In this document: piece after piece, positions 18,618-27,745 of the stretch
How the letters are laid out: the number at the start of each line of letters is the position of its first letter
Numbering within the stretch: position 1 is the first letter of the stretch
From: Eikenella corrodens
GTDB taxonomy: Bacteria > Pseudomonadota > Gammaproteobacteria > Burkholderiales > Neisseriaceae
Length of the DNA: 64,000 nt
NCBI RefSeq assembly: GCF_900187105.1
Contig: NZ_LT906482.1
Coordinates: 186,001 to 250,000, forward strand
Direction of reading: 5' to 3'
Translations under genes and position numbers: made by a program
The notes under the pieces: generated by a model
The model's input: the letters and a program-made list of their open reading frames with translations, nothing else
Told to the model about the DNA's origin: nothing
Databases searched by the model: none

Positions 18618-18645
18618 AGGCTACCTGAAAATCTTCAGGTAGCCT
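18618..18645. terminator. inverted DUS pair after sucD
   Basis: Forward and reverse DUS fused with no spacer beyond the shared A/T bases. A third, reverse DUS lies at 18590-18602. It terminates sucCD on the minus strand. Confidence 0.85.
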
Positions 18646-18665
18646 CATCAGCTAATCAAACCGGA

Positions 18666-19556
18666 TTATGCCAAGCCTTTGGCTTTCAGCACTTCCAACA
18701 TGGTGCTGCCCAATTCGGCCGGGCTGCGGGTGTAGGCCACGCCGGCTTTTTCGAAGGCGCGGAATTTCTCTTCCGCCGTGCCTTTGCCGCCGGAGATGAT
18801 GGCGCCGGCATGACCCATGCGTTTGCCTTTGGGCGCGGTAACGCCGGCAATGTAGCCCACCACCGGTTTGGACACGTTCGACTGGATGAACTCGGCCGCT
18901 TCTTCTTCGGCCGTGCCGCCGATTTCGCCAATCAGGATGATGGCTTCGGTTTGCGGGTCGGCTTCAAACAATTTCAGCGCGTCGATTTGGTTCATGCCCG
19001 GAATCGGGTCGCCGCCGATGCCGATACAGGTGGATTGGCCGAGGCCGAGCTTGGTGGTTTGCGCCACGGCTTCATAAGTGAGCGTGCCGGAACGGGAGAT
19101 GATGCCGATTTTGCCGGGCTGGTGGATGTGGCCGGGCATAATGCCGATTTTGCATTCGCCGGGGGTAATCACGCCGGGGCAGTTCGGACCCACCAGGCGG
19201 GTGCCGTTGCCGTTGGTTTCGAGATAACGTTTGGCTTTGAGCATGTCCAGCGTGGGCACGCCTTCGGTAATCACCACCACCAGTTTCACGCCGGAATCCA
19301 CGGCTTCCACAATGGAATCGAGCACGAAAGGCGCGGGCACATAAATCACGGAGGCATCGGCGCCGGTTTCGCGCACGGCTTCGTTCATGGTGTTGAACAC
19401 GGGCAGGCCCAGATGGGTTTGGCCGCCTTTGCCGGGGGTAACGCCGCCCACCACTTTGGTGCCGTAGGCAATCGCTTGTTCGGAGTGGAAAGTACCGTTC
19501 TTACCGGTAAAACCCTGTACCAATACTTTGGTGTCTTTATTAATCAATACGCTCAT
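18666..19556 (-). CDS. sucD: succinyl-CoA synthetase alpha subunit
   Basis: TCA-cycle enzyme subunit that binds CoA and carries the phosphohistidine intermediate, interconverting succinyl-CoA and succinate with NTP formation. It has 296 residues. It shows the N-terminal CoA-binding region ([35 protein letters not shown]), [20 protein letters not shown] near 120-140 and the active-site histidine in [18 protein letters not shown] near residue 246. It starts 10 bases after the sucC stop, so the two are translated from one message. Confidence 0.97.
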   Translation of the reverse strand: MSVLINKDTKVLVQGFTGKNGTFHSEQAIAYGTKVVGGVTPGKGGQTHLGLPVFNTMNEAVRETGADASVIYVPAPFVLDSIVEAVDSGVKLVVVITEGVPTLDMLKAKRYLETNGNGTRLVGPNCPGVITPGECKIGIMPGHIHQPGKIGIISRSGTLTYEAVAQTTKLGLGQSTCIGIGGDPIPGMNQIDALKLFEADPQTEAIILIGEIGGTAEEEAAEFIQSNVSKPVVGYIAGVTAPKGKRMGHAGAIISGGKGTAEEKFRAFEKAGVAYTRSPAELGSTMLEVLKAKGLA

Positions 19557-19566
19557 TCTGTTCTCC

Positions 19567-20733
19567 TTAGGCGTTTACGGCGGCAACAATTTTCTCGGCG
19601 GCGTCGTTCAGGCCGTCGGCGGAAGTGAGTTTCAGGCCGGATTCGTTCAGAATCTTCGCGCCCAATTCAGCGTTGTTGCCTTCGAGGCGCACCACCACGG
19701 GCACGGTTACGTTCACTTCTTTCACGGCGGCCACAATGGCTTCGGCAATCATATCGCAGCGCACGATACCGCCGAAAATGTTGATCAGCACGCCTTTCAC
19801 GGATTTGTCTTCCAAAATCAGCTTGAAAGCTTCCACCACGCGTTCTTTGGTGGCGCCGCCGCCCACGTCGAGGAAGTTGGCCGGTTGGCCGCCTTTGAGC
19901 TTGATGATGTCCATGGTGGCCATCGCCAGGCCGGCGCCGTTCACCATACAGCCGATATTGCCTTCCAGCGCCACATAGTTCAGCTCAAATTCGGAAGCTT
20001 TCAGCTCGCGCTCGTTTTCTTGCGATTTGTCGCGCAGCTCGGCGATTTTCGGCAGGCGGTACAAAGCATTGCCGTCGATGCCCACTTTCGCGTCCACGCA
20101 GGCCAGGCTGCCGTCTTCGCGCACGCTCAGCGGGTTGATTTCAAACAGGGCGAAATCGTTTTCGATGAAGGCTTGGTAGGCGCCGGTCATCAGTTTCACA
20201 AACTGGCCGACTTGTTTGTCTTTCAAGCCCAGCTTGAAGGCCACTTCGCGGGCTTGGCAGGGCTGCAGGCCCACCAGCGGGTCGACAACCACTTTGAAGA
20301 TTTTTTCCGGGGTTTCCTCGGCCACTTTTTCAATTTCCACACCGCCTTCGGTGGAAGCCATAAACACCACGCGGCGCGCGGCACGGTCTACCACCGCGCC
20401 CAAATAGAGCTCGGTTTGCACCGGATACATATCTTCACACACCAACACGCTGTTTACCGGCTGGCCGTTGGCATCGGTTTGATAAGTCACCAGATTTTTG
20501 CCAATCAGGCTTTCGGCCACCTGTTTGGCCTCATCGCGGCTTTTCACCACTTTCACGCCGCCTGCCTTACCGCGCCCACCAGCGTGCACTTGGGCTTTAA
20601 TCACAGCAAATTTGCCGCCCAATTTATCGTAGGCGGCAGCAGCTTCTTCGCCGTTGGCGGCCAAAATCCCGCCCTGAACCGGCAAACCATAGCTCGCAAG
20701 CAGCTCTTTTGCTTGATATTCATGTAGATTCAT
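19567..20733 (-). CDS. sucC: succinyl-CoA synthetase beta subunit
   Basis: ATP-grasp subunit that binds nucleotide and succinate. It has 388 residues from ATG 20733 ([16 protein letters not shown]), with GAGGGA just upstream. An in-frame extension to 20784 lacks a ribosome binding site and family similarity and is rejected. Motifs include [17 protein letters not shown] near residue 46, the phosphate-loop [16 protein letters not shown] near 320 and [14 protein letters not shown] near the C-terminus. First gene of the sucCD operon. The 180-bp region upstream carries no DUS near the promoter. Confidence 0.96.
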   Translation of the reverse strand: MNLHEYQAKELLASYGLPVQGGILAANGEEAAAAYDKLGGKFAVIKAQVHAGGRGKAGGVKVVKSRDEAKQVAESLIGKNLVTYQTDANGQPVNSVLVCEDMYPVQTELYLGAVVDRAARRVVFMASTEGGVEIEKVAEETPEKIFKVVVDPLVGLQPCQAREVAFKLGLKDKQVGQFVKLMTGAYQAFIENDFALFEINPLSVREDGSLACVDAKVGIDGNALYRLPKIAELRDKSQENERELKASEFELNYVALEGNIGCMVNGAGLAMATMDIIKLKGGQPANFLDVGGGATKERVVEAFKLILEDKSVKGVLINIFGGIVRCDMIAEAIVAAVKEVNVTVPVVVRLEGNNAELGAKILNESGLKLTSADGLNDAAEKIVAAVNA

Positions 20734-20928
20734 CAAAGTTCCCTCAGTTAGGTTAAACACAGTTTGCCACCGTGAAAGCGGCAAGGATCGAAGTCAAGAC
20801 CAGCTTTGATAATGCAGGGCGAAGTATAGACGAAACCCGCAGGTAACATCAGCGCAATTTTGTTAGAACAAGTAAATGGGAGATATATAAATGGTAGCCC
20901 GGCCTACCGCCGATACATGGGATGAAGA

Positions 20929-20959
20929 AAGGCTACCTGAAATTTTTCAGGTAGCCTTT
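20929..20959. terminator. inverted DUS pair, end of deoxynucleoside kinase gene
   Basis: A-run, forward DUS, reverse DUS and T-run in tight succession: a strong symmetrical stem. Lies upstream of sucC and downstream of the kinase gene. Confidence 0.9.
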
Positions 20960-20969
20960 CTCCTCTGCC

Positions 20970-21629
20970 CTAGCGTTCGCTCAAGTTCAAATAATGCCGG
21001 CTGCCGCGCATATTGGCGATGGCGTGCAGCAGCAGTTGGAAATGGTCGGGATTATTCACAAAATCCAACTCTTCGGTGTTGGCAATCAGCAGCGGGGCGC
21101 GGTCGTAGAGGTAGAAATAGCGGTGGTATTCCTCGTGCACCTGCTGCAGGTAGCCGGGTGGGAACAGGTTGATGTGGTTGTCGCCACGGCTGCGCAGCTG
21201 CGCTTCAGCGGCTCCAGCGCTGGTTTGCAGGTAAATCACCAAATCGGGCACGGGAATTTCGGGCATGATTTTTTGCTTGAGCTGCCAATACAGCGCCTGC
21301 TCGTCTTCGCGCAGGATGGTGGGCACAAAAATCTGGTCTTTTTCCAGCAGGAAATCGCTCACCACGCGCTGCATGCTGTGGTTGGCGTTGCCGATTTCGT
21401 CGGCGGCGGCGATGAGGTTGAGCGTTTCGGTGCGGCGCAGCAGGAAGTAGAGTTCGGCGGCTAAGCCGTGGTTGGCGGCATTGAGGTAGAACTGTTCCAA
21501 AAACGGGTTTTTCTCGGGCTGCTCGCTGATGAGGGTGCAGCCGAAATGCTCGGCCAGCTTGCGGCTGAGCGGGGATTTGCCGCTGCCGATGGGGCCTTCC
21601 ACAACGATGTAGCGGTAGTCTGACTGCAT
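20970..21629 (-). CDS. deoxynucleoside kinase family protein
   Basis: 219 residues, cytosolic dNK-fold kinase that phosphorylates a deoxynucleoside (family members act on dA/dG or dC). The P-loop GPIGSGKS lies at about 11-18. The EQPEKNPFLEQFY segment holds the nucleoside-contact Glu. The DRY/ERS-like region is LQTSAGAAEAQLRSRGDN near 135-152, and the lid is rich in Tyr (HEEYHRYFYLYDRAPLL). The exact base specificity cannot be read from sequence. It follows folK and pcnB, the same order as in Neisseria, but is separated from folK by a DUS cluster. Confidence 0.88.
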   Translation of the reverse strand: MQSDYRYIVVEGPIGSGKSPLSRKLAEHFGCTLISEQPEKNPFLEQFYLNAANHGLAAELYFLLRRTETLNLIAAADEIGNANHSMQRVVSDFLLEKDQIFVPTILREDEQALYWQLKQKIMPEIPVPDLVIYLQTSAGAAEAQLRSRGDNHINLFPPGYLQQVHEEYHRYFYLYDRAPLLIANTEELDFVNNPDHFQLLLHAIANMRGSRHYLNLSER

Positions 21630-21646
21630 GATTTCTCCTTGGAATG

Positions 21647-21697
21647 TTTCAGGTAGCCTTCGGGGGTTCAGGCAGCCTATTAAAGGCTACCTGAAAA
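21647..21697. repeat. DUS cluster containing a sim-type variant DUS
   Basis: A reverse eikDUS (21647-21659), then TTCAGGCAGCCT (21667-21678), which is the reverse of AGGCTGCCTGAA, the Simonsiella-type dialect, then a forward eikDUS (21683-21696). It forms the folK-kinase spacer and can fold as a terminator. Confidence 0.8.
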
Positions 21698-21698
21698 C

Positions 21699-22193
21699 TT
21701 AACTCTCTGTTTCATCTAAACGTTGCACACCTTCATTGCCTAGAGTAGCGGCCAGCTCGGCAGCGGTGGCGGTTTGGCCGGGCAGGATGTGCTGCGGGGC
21801 GATTTCAGCCAGGGGAATCATCACGAAGCCGCGCTGGTGGGCGCGCGGGTGCGGCAGCTGCAAGGCGGGGCTGTCGAGCGTTTGACCGGCGTAGTCGATT
21901 AAATCCAAATCCAGCGTGCGCGGGGCATTGCGGAAGCTGCGCACGCGGCCGGCGGCGGCTTCGGTTTGGTGCAGCAGCGCGAGCAGTTCGGCAGCGGGCA
22001 AATCGGTAGCCAGCAGCGCCACGGCGTTGATAAAGTCGGGCTGGTCGGCATAACCCACCGGCGCGGTGCGGTAAAACGAGGAAGCAGCCAACACCTGCAC
22101 TTGCGGATGCGCGGCCAGCGCGGCCAGAGCGTTTTGCAGCTGGGAAACGGGCTGTTCGAGGTTGCTGCCCAAGGCAATAATGGCTTGCTTCAT
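21699..22193 (-). CDS. folK: 6-hydroxymethyl-7,8-dihydropterin pyrophosphokinase
   Basis: Transfers pyrophosphate from ATP to hydroxymethyldihydropterin in folate biosynthesis. It has 164 residues. Family hallmarks are IIALGSNLEQP at the N-terminus, SSFYRTAPVGYADQPDFINAVA near 41-62, and RSFRNAPRTLDLDLIDYAG near residues 85-103 (Mg-binding DLDLI), then LPHPRAHQRGFVMIPLAEIAP. Lies downstream of pcnB, as in other Neisseriaceae. Confidence 0.96.
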   Translation of the reverse strand: MKQAIIALGSNLEQPVSQLQNALAALAAHPQVQVLAASSFYRTAPVGYADQPDFINAVALLATDLPAAELLALLHQTEAAAGRVRSFRNAPRTLDLDLIDYAGQTLDSPALQLPHPRAHQRGFVMIPLAEIAPQHILPGQTATAAELAATLGNEGVQRLDETES

Positions 22194-22227
22194 TTGGCGT
22201 TTTTAATCATTGAGTGATTGGAATTGG

Positions 22228-22268
22228 GGCTATCTGAAAACGGAGTCGGCGGAATTTTCAGGTAGCCT
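22228..22268. terminator. inverted DUS pair (one arm degenerate)
   Basis: GGCTATCTGAAAA (one change from DUS) pairs with TTTTCAGGTAGCC. It sits between pcnB and folK. Confidence 0.7.
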
Positions 22269-22325
22269 TTGAATAAGGTATCGGATTCGGGAATCCGGCC
22301 TACGGCTGCTTCAATCCAATACCGC

Positions 22326-23699
22326 CTATTCGGCCGCGCCCTTATCTGCCGCGCCTGTTTTCTTCTTGCGCCGGCGGCGGCGTTTTTTGGCAGGGGCGTC
22401 GCCGCTGTCGGGGCGTTGTTCGGCGGCTTGAATCATCTGCTTGCGCTGTTCTTCATCGGCTTCTTGGAACGCTGTCCACCAGTCGGCAATACCCTGCTCC
22501 ACTTCGCCGGCGCGGGCGCGCAGCAGCAGGAAATCGTAGGCGGCGCGGAAACGGGGCTGGGCGAGCAGGCGGAAGGGGCGGGCGCCACGCCGGTGCTCAA
22601 ATTGGGGCTGGAGCTGCCAGATTTCGCGCATCGAGGCGGTGAAGCGGTGCGGCACGCCCCAACCTTTTTCCATATTAGCGCGGGTTTCGGCCACGGCGGC
22701 GCTGAGCGCGGGCATGGTTCTGAGCCCGCTACTCTGAGCGCGCTGCCAAGCCTCGCGCACCTGCGGCCACAATACGGCGGCCAGCACAAAGCCCACAGAT
22801 ACGCCTTGGTCGGCGCGCAGGCGGCTGTCGGTGCTGTTGAGGGCAAGCACCACGATGCCGCGCCCTTGGTTTTCAGGTAGCCTTTCTAAAGCGCAGGCAA
22901 GCAGGGGGTGCACGCTTTGGCCATCCATGCCCAAGGCCTGCATCTGTTTGAGGCAGTCGATGGCTGCGCCGGAAAACAAGAGTTTCATCACTTCATCGAA
23001 CAGGCGCGCCAGCGGCTCTTTGGGCAACAGGTGCAGGCATTCGGCAATCGGCGCAGCGGTATCGGGGGCTACCTGAAAACCGAGTTTGCCGGAAAGCCGG
23101 GCGGCGCGCAGCATGCGCACCGGGTCTTCCTGATAGCGTGCGCGGGCGTCGCCAATCATCACCAGGCGTTTGGCGCGGATATCGGCCACGCCGTGATGGA
23201 AATCGGTGATTTCCCCGCGGGCAGGGTTGTAATACAGGGCGTTGCAGGTGAAATCTCGGCGGGCAGCGTCTTGCTCCATGCTGCCGTAGCTGTTGTCTTG
23301 CATGATGCGGCCGTGTTCGTTTTGCCGCGCGGGGCTGCCGCCGCCGCGGAAGGTGGTAACTTCAATCGTTTCCGGCCCCACCATCACGTGCACAATCTGA
23401 AAGCGGCGGCCGATGATGCGGCTGCGGCGGAATACTTTGCGCACTTCTTCGGGGCGGGCGTTAGTGGCCACATCGAAATCTTTCGGCTCGATGCCCAAGA
23501 GCAAATCGCGCACCGCGCCGCCCACCACATAAGCCTCAAACCCGGCCTGCTGCAACCGCGACACCACCTTTTCCGCCGCATAGCTGATCCCGTCCGGCGT
23601 GATGCCGTGTTCGTTTTGCGGCAGCACCTGTTTGTGTGAATATGTTGCGGCGGCTTCAGGTTTGCCCGGCAGGATTTTGCGCAGCCATCTAGTCAGCAT
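22326..23699 (-). CDS. pcnB: poly(A) polymerase PcnB
   Basis: Adds 3' poly(A) tails that promote RNA decay. It has 457 residues. The class II nucleotidyltransferase core shows GGAVRDLLLGIEPKDFDVATNARPEEV near residues 60-85 (GG and DxD motifs), RRSRIIGRRFQIVHV and RRDFTCNALYY near 160. The C-terminus is an extremely basic Lys/Arg-rich tail (KKRRRRRKKK) typical of PcnB rather than CCA-adding enzymes. Two DUS copies are translated within it (FQVA near 210 and RLPENQG near 275). Confidence 0.93.
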   Translation of the reverse strand: MLTRWLRKILPGKPEAAATYSHKQVLPQNEHGITPDGISYAAEKVVSRLQQAGFEAYVVGGAVRDLLLGIEPKDFDVATNARPEEVRKVFRRSRIIGRRFQIVHVMVGPETIEVTTFRGGGSPARQNEHGRIMQDNSYGSMEQDAARRDFTCNALYYNPARGEITDFHHGVADIRAKRLVMIGDARARYQEDPVRMLRAARLSGKLGFQVAPDTAAPIAECLHLLPKEPLARLFDEVMKLLFSGAAIDCLKQMQALGMDGQSVHPLLACALERLPENQGRGIVVLALNSTDSRLRADQGVSVGFVLAAVLWPQVREAWQRAQSSGLRTMPALSAAVAETRANMEKGWGVPHRFTASMREIWQLQPQFEHRRGARPFRLLAQPRFRAAYDFLLLRARAGEVEQGIADWWTAFQEADEEQRKQMIQAAEQRPDSGDAPAKKRRRRRKKKTGAADKGAAE

Positions 23700-23796
23700 A
23701 GGGGGGTATTCTCTTCTTGTTTTTCAGGTAGCCTGCGGTGTGCGCGCAGGCGCGTGTTTCAGATAAAGTGCGCAGTATAACCTTTCGCCGCAACGG

Positions 23797-23825
23797 CTGC
23801 CAAACCAAGCGCTTTCCGTTATAAT
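23797..23825 (+). promoter_or_regulatory. sigma-70 promoter for the DUF3460 gene
   Basis: CTGCCA (23797-23802), a 17-bp spacer and a perfect TATAAT (23820-23825), 33 bases before the ATG. The -35 is weak, the -10 is consensus. Confidence 0.6.
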
Positions 23826-23857
23826 CGCCGCTACCCCGCACCACAGGAAAACACACC

Positions 23858-24043
23858 ATGTATAACTACCAATCCGACGCCACCCAGTTCCTGCAAAAAT
23901 ACATCGAAGAACACCCAGAAGAGCAAGAACGCCGCCTCCAAAACCGCGGCCTGTTGTGGGATGTCGAGCTCAACCCCGAAGAGCAGGCCGATTTCGCCGC
24001 CGGCAAAGTCGCCAAAAAACCCTACACCTACTATTCCTACTAA
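23858..24043 (+). CDS. DUF3460 small protein
   Basis: 61 residues, acidic N-terminal half, tyrosine-rich C-terminus (KKPYTYYSY). The pattern ATQFLQKYIEEHPEEQERRLQNRGLLWD is that of DUF3460, a small beta-proteobacterial family of unknown function. CACAGGAAA ribosome binding site. The methyltransferase gene starts 15 bases after its stop, so the two and the following lipoprotein gene form a probable operon. Confidence 0.88.
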   Translation: MYNYQSDATQFLQKYIEEHPEEQERRLQNRGLLWDVELNPEEQADFAAGKVAKKPYTYYSY

Positions 24044-24058
24044 ATCCCGCGCCGCGCC

Positions 24059-24751
24059 ATGACCGCAGCCACCGACCATCTGCCCCCCGGCCTTGCAGGC
24101 TACCTGAAAAGCATCAACCCGCGCGAAGCAGAAGTGTTGCAACGCCTGCGCCAAACCACCGCGCAGCACCGTATGGGCAAAATGCACCTGGCCGCCGAGC
24201 AAGCCCAGCTCCTCGCCTTTCTCGTGCAGCTCATCCGCGCCGAACGCTGCCTCGAAATCGGCGTGTTCACCGGCTACAGCAGCACCGCCGTCGCCCTCGC
24301 CCTGCCCGAACACGGCCGCCTCACCGCCTGCGACATCAACATCACCTACACCAACACCGCGCGTCGCTTCTGGCGCGAAGCCGGCGTGGAACACAAAATC
24401 GGGCTCCACCTCCAGCCCGCCCTCATCACACTCGACCAACTCATCCGGCAAGGCCGCAGCGGCAGCTACGATTTCGCCCTGATCGATGCCGACAAACCGC
24501 CCACCGCCCACTACTACGAACGCTGCCTCACCCTGCTGCGCCCGGGCGGCCTCATCGCCATCGATAATCTCCTGCTCGGCGGCCGCGTGTATCAAGAAAA
24601 TGCCGAACCCGCGCCCGAATCCATCGAGCGCATCCGCGCCTTCAACCAATCCCTGCAAACCGACTCCCGCGTAGCCGCCCTCACCCTACCCCTGGGCGAC
24701 GGCCTCACCCTGCTGCGCAAACGTCATCCCGAGGAAACCCCATGCGCCTAA
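24059..24751 (+). CDS. class I SAM-dependent O-methyltransferase
   Basis: 230 residues of the caffeoyl-CoA/catechol O-methyltransferase (PF01596) type. The SAM-binding motif I is LEIGVFTGYSSTAVALALP near 64-82, then ACDINITYTNTARRFW. The metal/SAM Asp lies in FALIDADKPPTAHYYE near 143, and IAIDNLLLGGRVYQ near 175-188 supplies the metal-binding Asp-Asn. Substrate unknown; family members act on catechol-like diols. A DUS near the start is translated AGYLKS. Its last codons overlap the following gene by 10 bp, indicating translational coupling. Confidence 0.88.
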   Translation: MTAATDHLPPGLAGYLKSINPREAEVLQRLRQTTAQHRMGKMHLAAEQAQLLAFLVQLIRAERCLEIGVFTGYSSTAVALALPEHGRLTACDINITYTNTARRFWREAGVEHKIGLHLQPALITLDQLIRQGRSGSYDFALIDADKPPTAHYYERCLTLLRPGGLIAIDNLLLGGRVYQENAEPAPESIERIRAFNQSLQTDSRVAALTLPLGDGLTLLRKRHPEETPCA

Positions 24752-25407
24752 TCATCCCCGCCGCCCTCTGCGGCCTCGCTGCCTGCACCGCCCTGCCCCA
24801 AGCATCGCCAACCCCTGCCGGCAGCCCCCTGCCCCCGCAGCGCATCGAAACCGAGCTCAACGCCCACAACCAGCAAATCGGCCAACTGCAACAGCAAGTC
24901 GCCGAACTGCGCAGCCAAATCGGCGAGCTGCAACAACGCCAGCAACAGCTCGCCCAGCTCCTCGACACCCGCGCTGCCTCCCGCCGCAGCACCAGCCACA
25001 GCAGCGCCGAACCCGCCGCCGCTCCGGCTGAAAACCCGCAAGAGCAAGCCTACCAGCAAGCCCTGCAACTCTATCGCAGCGGCCTCTACAGCCAAGCCCT
25101 GCAGCAGCTGCGCTTCGCCGAACGCAGCGGCAGCGGGAGCCGCACCGAGCAAAACGCCCTCTTCCTGCTGATGCAGAGCCACGAAAAACTGCGCAACTGC
25201 GAATCCGTCATCCTCACCGGCCAACGCTTCGCCACCCGCTTCGCCGCCAACCCCAAAGCCGCCGAAGCCCTCTACAGCGTCGGCAGCTGCCAATGGGGCA
25301 TGCAGCAACGCGACATCGCCCGCGTTACCTGGCGCAAGCTGATACAAACCTACCCCAACAGCCCCGCTGCCCGCCGCGCCGGGCAGCGCATACAGAACAA
25401 CCGTTGA
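24742..25407 (+). CDS. TPR lipoprotein, YbgF/CpoB-like
   Basis: 221 residues. The lipoprotein signal peptide has lipobox LAAC (Cys15). A Gln/Leu-rich coiled coil follows at about 33-75 (QQIGQLQQQVAELRSQI), then a low-complexity hinge and a C-terminal TPR-like region (QALQLYRSGLYSQALQQLRFAE, then AEALYSVGSCQWGMQQRDIARVTWRKLIQTYPNSPAARRA). This is the CpoB/YbgF architecture: an N-terminal trimerising coiled coil with C-terminal TPRs that coordinate peptidoglycan synthesis and outer membrane constriction. It is not next to tol-pal genes here and has a lipobox instead of a normal signal peptide, so orthology is uncertain. Confidence 0.8.
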   Translation: MRLIIPAALCGLAACTALPQASPTPAGSPLPPQRIETELNAHNQQIGQLQQQVAELRSQIGELQQRQQQLAQLLDTRAASRRSTSHSSAEPAAAPAENPQEQAYQQALQLYRSGLYSQALQQLRFAERSGSGSRTEQNALFLLMQSHEKLRNCESVILTGQRFATRFAANPKAAEALYSVGSCQWGMQQRDIARVTWRKLIQTYPNSPAARRAGQRIQNNR

Positions 25408-25413
25408 TGAATA

Positions 25414-25438
25414 AGGCTACCTGAAATTTCAGGTAGCC
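25414..25438 (+). terminator. tight inverted DUS pair
   Basis: Forward and reverse DUS directly abutted, between the lipoprotein gene and purH. Confidence 0.88.
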
Positions 25439-25476
25439 CCTTCCCTTCCCATTATCTACCCTACAAAGGAATCCCC

Positions 25477-27060
25477 ATGCTCCCTAAAATCAAACGCGCC
25501 CTCATCAGCCTTTCCGATAAAACCGGCGCGGTCGAATTTGCCCGCACGCTCGACAAGCTCGGCGTGGCCATCCTCTCCACCGGCGGCACGGCCAAGCTGC
25601 TTGCCGATGCGGGCGTTCCCGTCATCGAAGTGTCCGACTACACCGGCTTCCCCGAAATGCTCGACGGCCGCGTGAAAACGCTGCATCCAAAAATCCACGG
25701 CGGCATTCTCGGCCGGCGCGATTTGCTTGATCACGTTGCCACTATGGAAGAGCACGACATCGGCAACATCGACCTAGTGTGCGTGAACCTCTACCCCTTC
25801 GCCGCCACCATCGCCAAGCCAAACTGCACGCTGGAAGACGCGATTGAAAACATCGACATCGGCGGCCCGACCATGGTGCGCTCCGCCGCGAAAAACTGGA
25901 AACACGTCGCCATCGTTACCGACACCGCCGACTTCCCCGCCATCGCCGCCGAAATGGAAGCCAACGGCGGCGCGTTGAGCGACAAAACCCGCTTCAACCT
26001 GTCGCGTAAGGCGTTCAGCCACACCGCCCAATACGACGGTATGATTTCCAACTACCTGACTTCACTTTCAGACGACGTATTGAGCGGCACGCCCGAAATC
26101 GGCGAATTCCCCAGCCAGTTCAACCAAAGCTGGATTAAAGTGCAAGACATGCGCTACGGCGAAAATCCGCACCAACGCGCCGCGTTCTACCGCGATGTGT
26201 ACCCCGCCGCAGGCAGCCTCGCCGCCTACAAACAACTGCAAGGTAAGGAATTGTCCTACAACAACATCGCCGATGCCGATGCCGCTTGGGAAGCCGTCAA
26301 ATCCTTCGACGCACCCGCCTGCGTGATTGTGAAACACGCCAATCCGTGCGGCGTCGCCGTTGCAGCCGATACATTGACCGCCTACAAACTCGCCTACGCC
26401 ACCGACACCACCAGCGCGTTCGGCGGCATCATCGCCTTCAATCGCGAAGTAGACGGCGAAACCGTCAAACAGATTACCGACAACCAGTTTATGGAAGTCC
26501 TGATGGCGCCAAAGTTCACCGCCGAAGCCCTCGAAATCGCCGCCGCCAAGAAAAACGTGCGCGTATTGGAAGTGCCTCTAGAAGCAGGTGCGAACCGCTT
26601 TGAACTCAAACGCGTCGGCGGCGGACTGTTGGTACAAACGCCCGACATCCACCGCATCAGCCGCGCCGATTTGAAAGTCGTCTCCAAACGCCAACCGACC
26701 GAGCAGGAATGGAACGATTTGCTGTTTGTTTGGAACGTCGCCAAATACGTCAAATCCAATGCCATCGTGTTCGGCAAAGGCGGACAAACATATGGCATCG
26801 GCGCAGGCCAAATGAGCCGCGTGGACAGCACCCGCATCGCCGCCCGCAAAGCGCAGGACGCAGGTTTGGACTTAAATGGCGCATGCGCTGCCTCCGATGC
26901 CTTCTTCCCGTTCCGCGACGGCGTGGACGTGATTGCCGAACAGGGCATCAAAGCCATCATCCACCCCGCAGGCTCGATGCGCGATCAGGAAGTTTTTGAT
27001 GCGGCCGACGAACACGGCATCGCCATGGTGGTAACGGGCATGCGGCATTTCAGGCATTAA
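25477..27060 (+). CDS. purH: bifunctional AICAR transformylase / IMP cyclohydrolase
   Basis: Catalyses the last two steps of IMP synthesis. It has 527 residues. The N-terminal MGS-like IMP cyclohydrolase (about 1-200) starts [21 protein letters not shown] and contains [16 protein letters not shown] and [13 protein letters not shown]. The C-terminal transformylase includes the catalytic Lys-His in [14 protein letters not shown] near 285-298, [14 protein letters not shown], and the end [38 protein letters not shown] ribosome binding site. From about codon 195 onward the codon usage looks more Neisseria-like, and TTCAGACGAC (26067-26076) resembles a Neisseria-type DUS. This hints at a mosaic gene but is not proof. 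Confidence 0.96.
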   Translation: MLPKIKRALISLSDKTGAVEFARTLDKLGVAILSTGGTAKLLADAGVPVIEVSDYTGFPEMLDGRVKTLHPKIHGGILGRRDLLDHVATMEEHDIGNIDLVCVNLYPFAATIAKPNCTLEDAIENIDIGGPTMVRSAAKNWKHVAIVTDTADFPAIAAEMEANGGALSDKTRFNLSRKAFSHTAQYDGMISNYLTSLSDDVLSGTPEIGEFPSQFNQSWIKVQDMRYGENPHQRAAFYRDVYPAAGSLAAYKQLQGKELSYNNIADADAAWEAVKSFDAPACVIVKHANPCGVAVAADTLTAYKLAYATDTTSAFGGIIAFNREVDGETVKQITDNQFMEVLMAPKFTAEALEIAAAKKNVRVLEVPLEAGANRFELKRVGGGLLVQTPDIHRISRADLKVVSKRQPTEQEWNDLLFVWNVAKYVKSNAIVFGKGGQTYGIGAGQMSRVDSTRIAARKAQDAGLDLNGACAASDAFFPFRDGVDVIAEQGIKAIIHPAGSMRDQEVFDAADEHGIAMVVTGMRHFRH

Positions 27061-27075
27061 GCTTTTCCGTATGGC

Positions 27076-27109
27076 AAAAGGCTACCTGAAAGTTTCAGGT
27101 AGCCTTTTA
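27076..27109 (+). terminator. inverted DUS pair after purH
   Basis: AAAAGG forward DUS, two-base spacer, reverse DUS, T-run. Confidence 0.9.
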
Positions 27110-27166
27110 TATAACTGATATAATGAAGAAACATTGTTTCAGAACACAATTATTAGGAGAAGCAAT

Positions 27167-27661
27167 ATGCAAAAATATATTTTGACCGCCCTATTGCTTG
27201 CCTGCGCCACAACAGCCGGAGCAGACAATTTCCGCCCACAAAAACTGGCCTTGATCCAAGGCCTATATGTACCCTATCAAAACGGCAATACTATTCATGC
27301 ACATCCGGAACGCCATTTTTCCGCCGATCTACAGGCTGTATACCAAGAAGACAAACAGCATACACCACCGAACGAAGTCGGCTGCATCGATTACGACCCG
27401 ATTATTGCCGGGCAGGATTGGGATCAAGCCAGCCTAAATCGGACGCTAAACATCCGGCCACTGGCCAACGGCCGAATCGAAGCCGTATTCCAGCAGTTTC
27501 CCGGCGATTTCTCGGCCACCCAAGTGCAATTCGTGCTGCAATGCAGCCCAAACGGCCGCTGTTTGGTTGATGACATCTACTCCGCCACGCCAGGACACCG
27601 CTTGGTTTCATTCAAACGCAGCGTACGGCGCTGTATTAGCGAAATGACCAACCAGCACTAA
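27167..27661 (+). CDS. secreted hypothetical protein
   Basis: 164 residues from ATG 27167, chosen for the AGGAGA site seven bases upstream and the clean Sec signal peptide (MQKYILTALLLACATTAGA). The signal contains a Cys near residue 14 but no proper lipobox, so cleavage after GA near residue 20 is more likely. The mature part has four cysteines (CIDYDP, VLQCS, RCLV, RRCIS) and no recognised domain. Base composition is lower in GC than its neighbours, suggesting recent acquisition. No function assigned. Confidence 0.72.
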   Translation: MQKYILTALLLACATTAGADNFRPQKLALIQGLYVPYQNGNTIHAHPERHFSADLQAVYQEDKQHTPPNEVGCIDYDPIIAGQDWDQASLNRTLNIRPLANGRIEAVFQQFPGDFSATQVQFVLQCSPNGRCLVDDIYSATPGHRLVSFKRSVRRCISEMTNQH

Positions 27662-27745
27662 GGCTACACCAAACTTTGTTAGAATCGATAACAACATAGC
27701 CCCTATCAACCACCATATTTTTCAGGTAGCCTCAAGAGCAAACTC

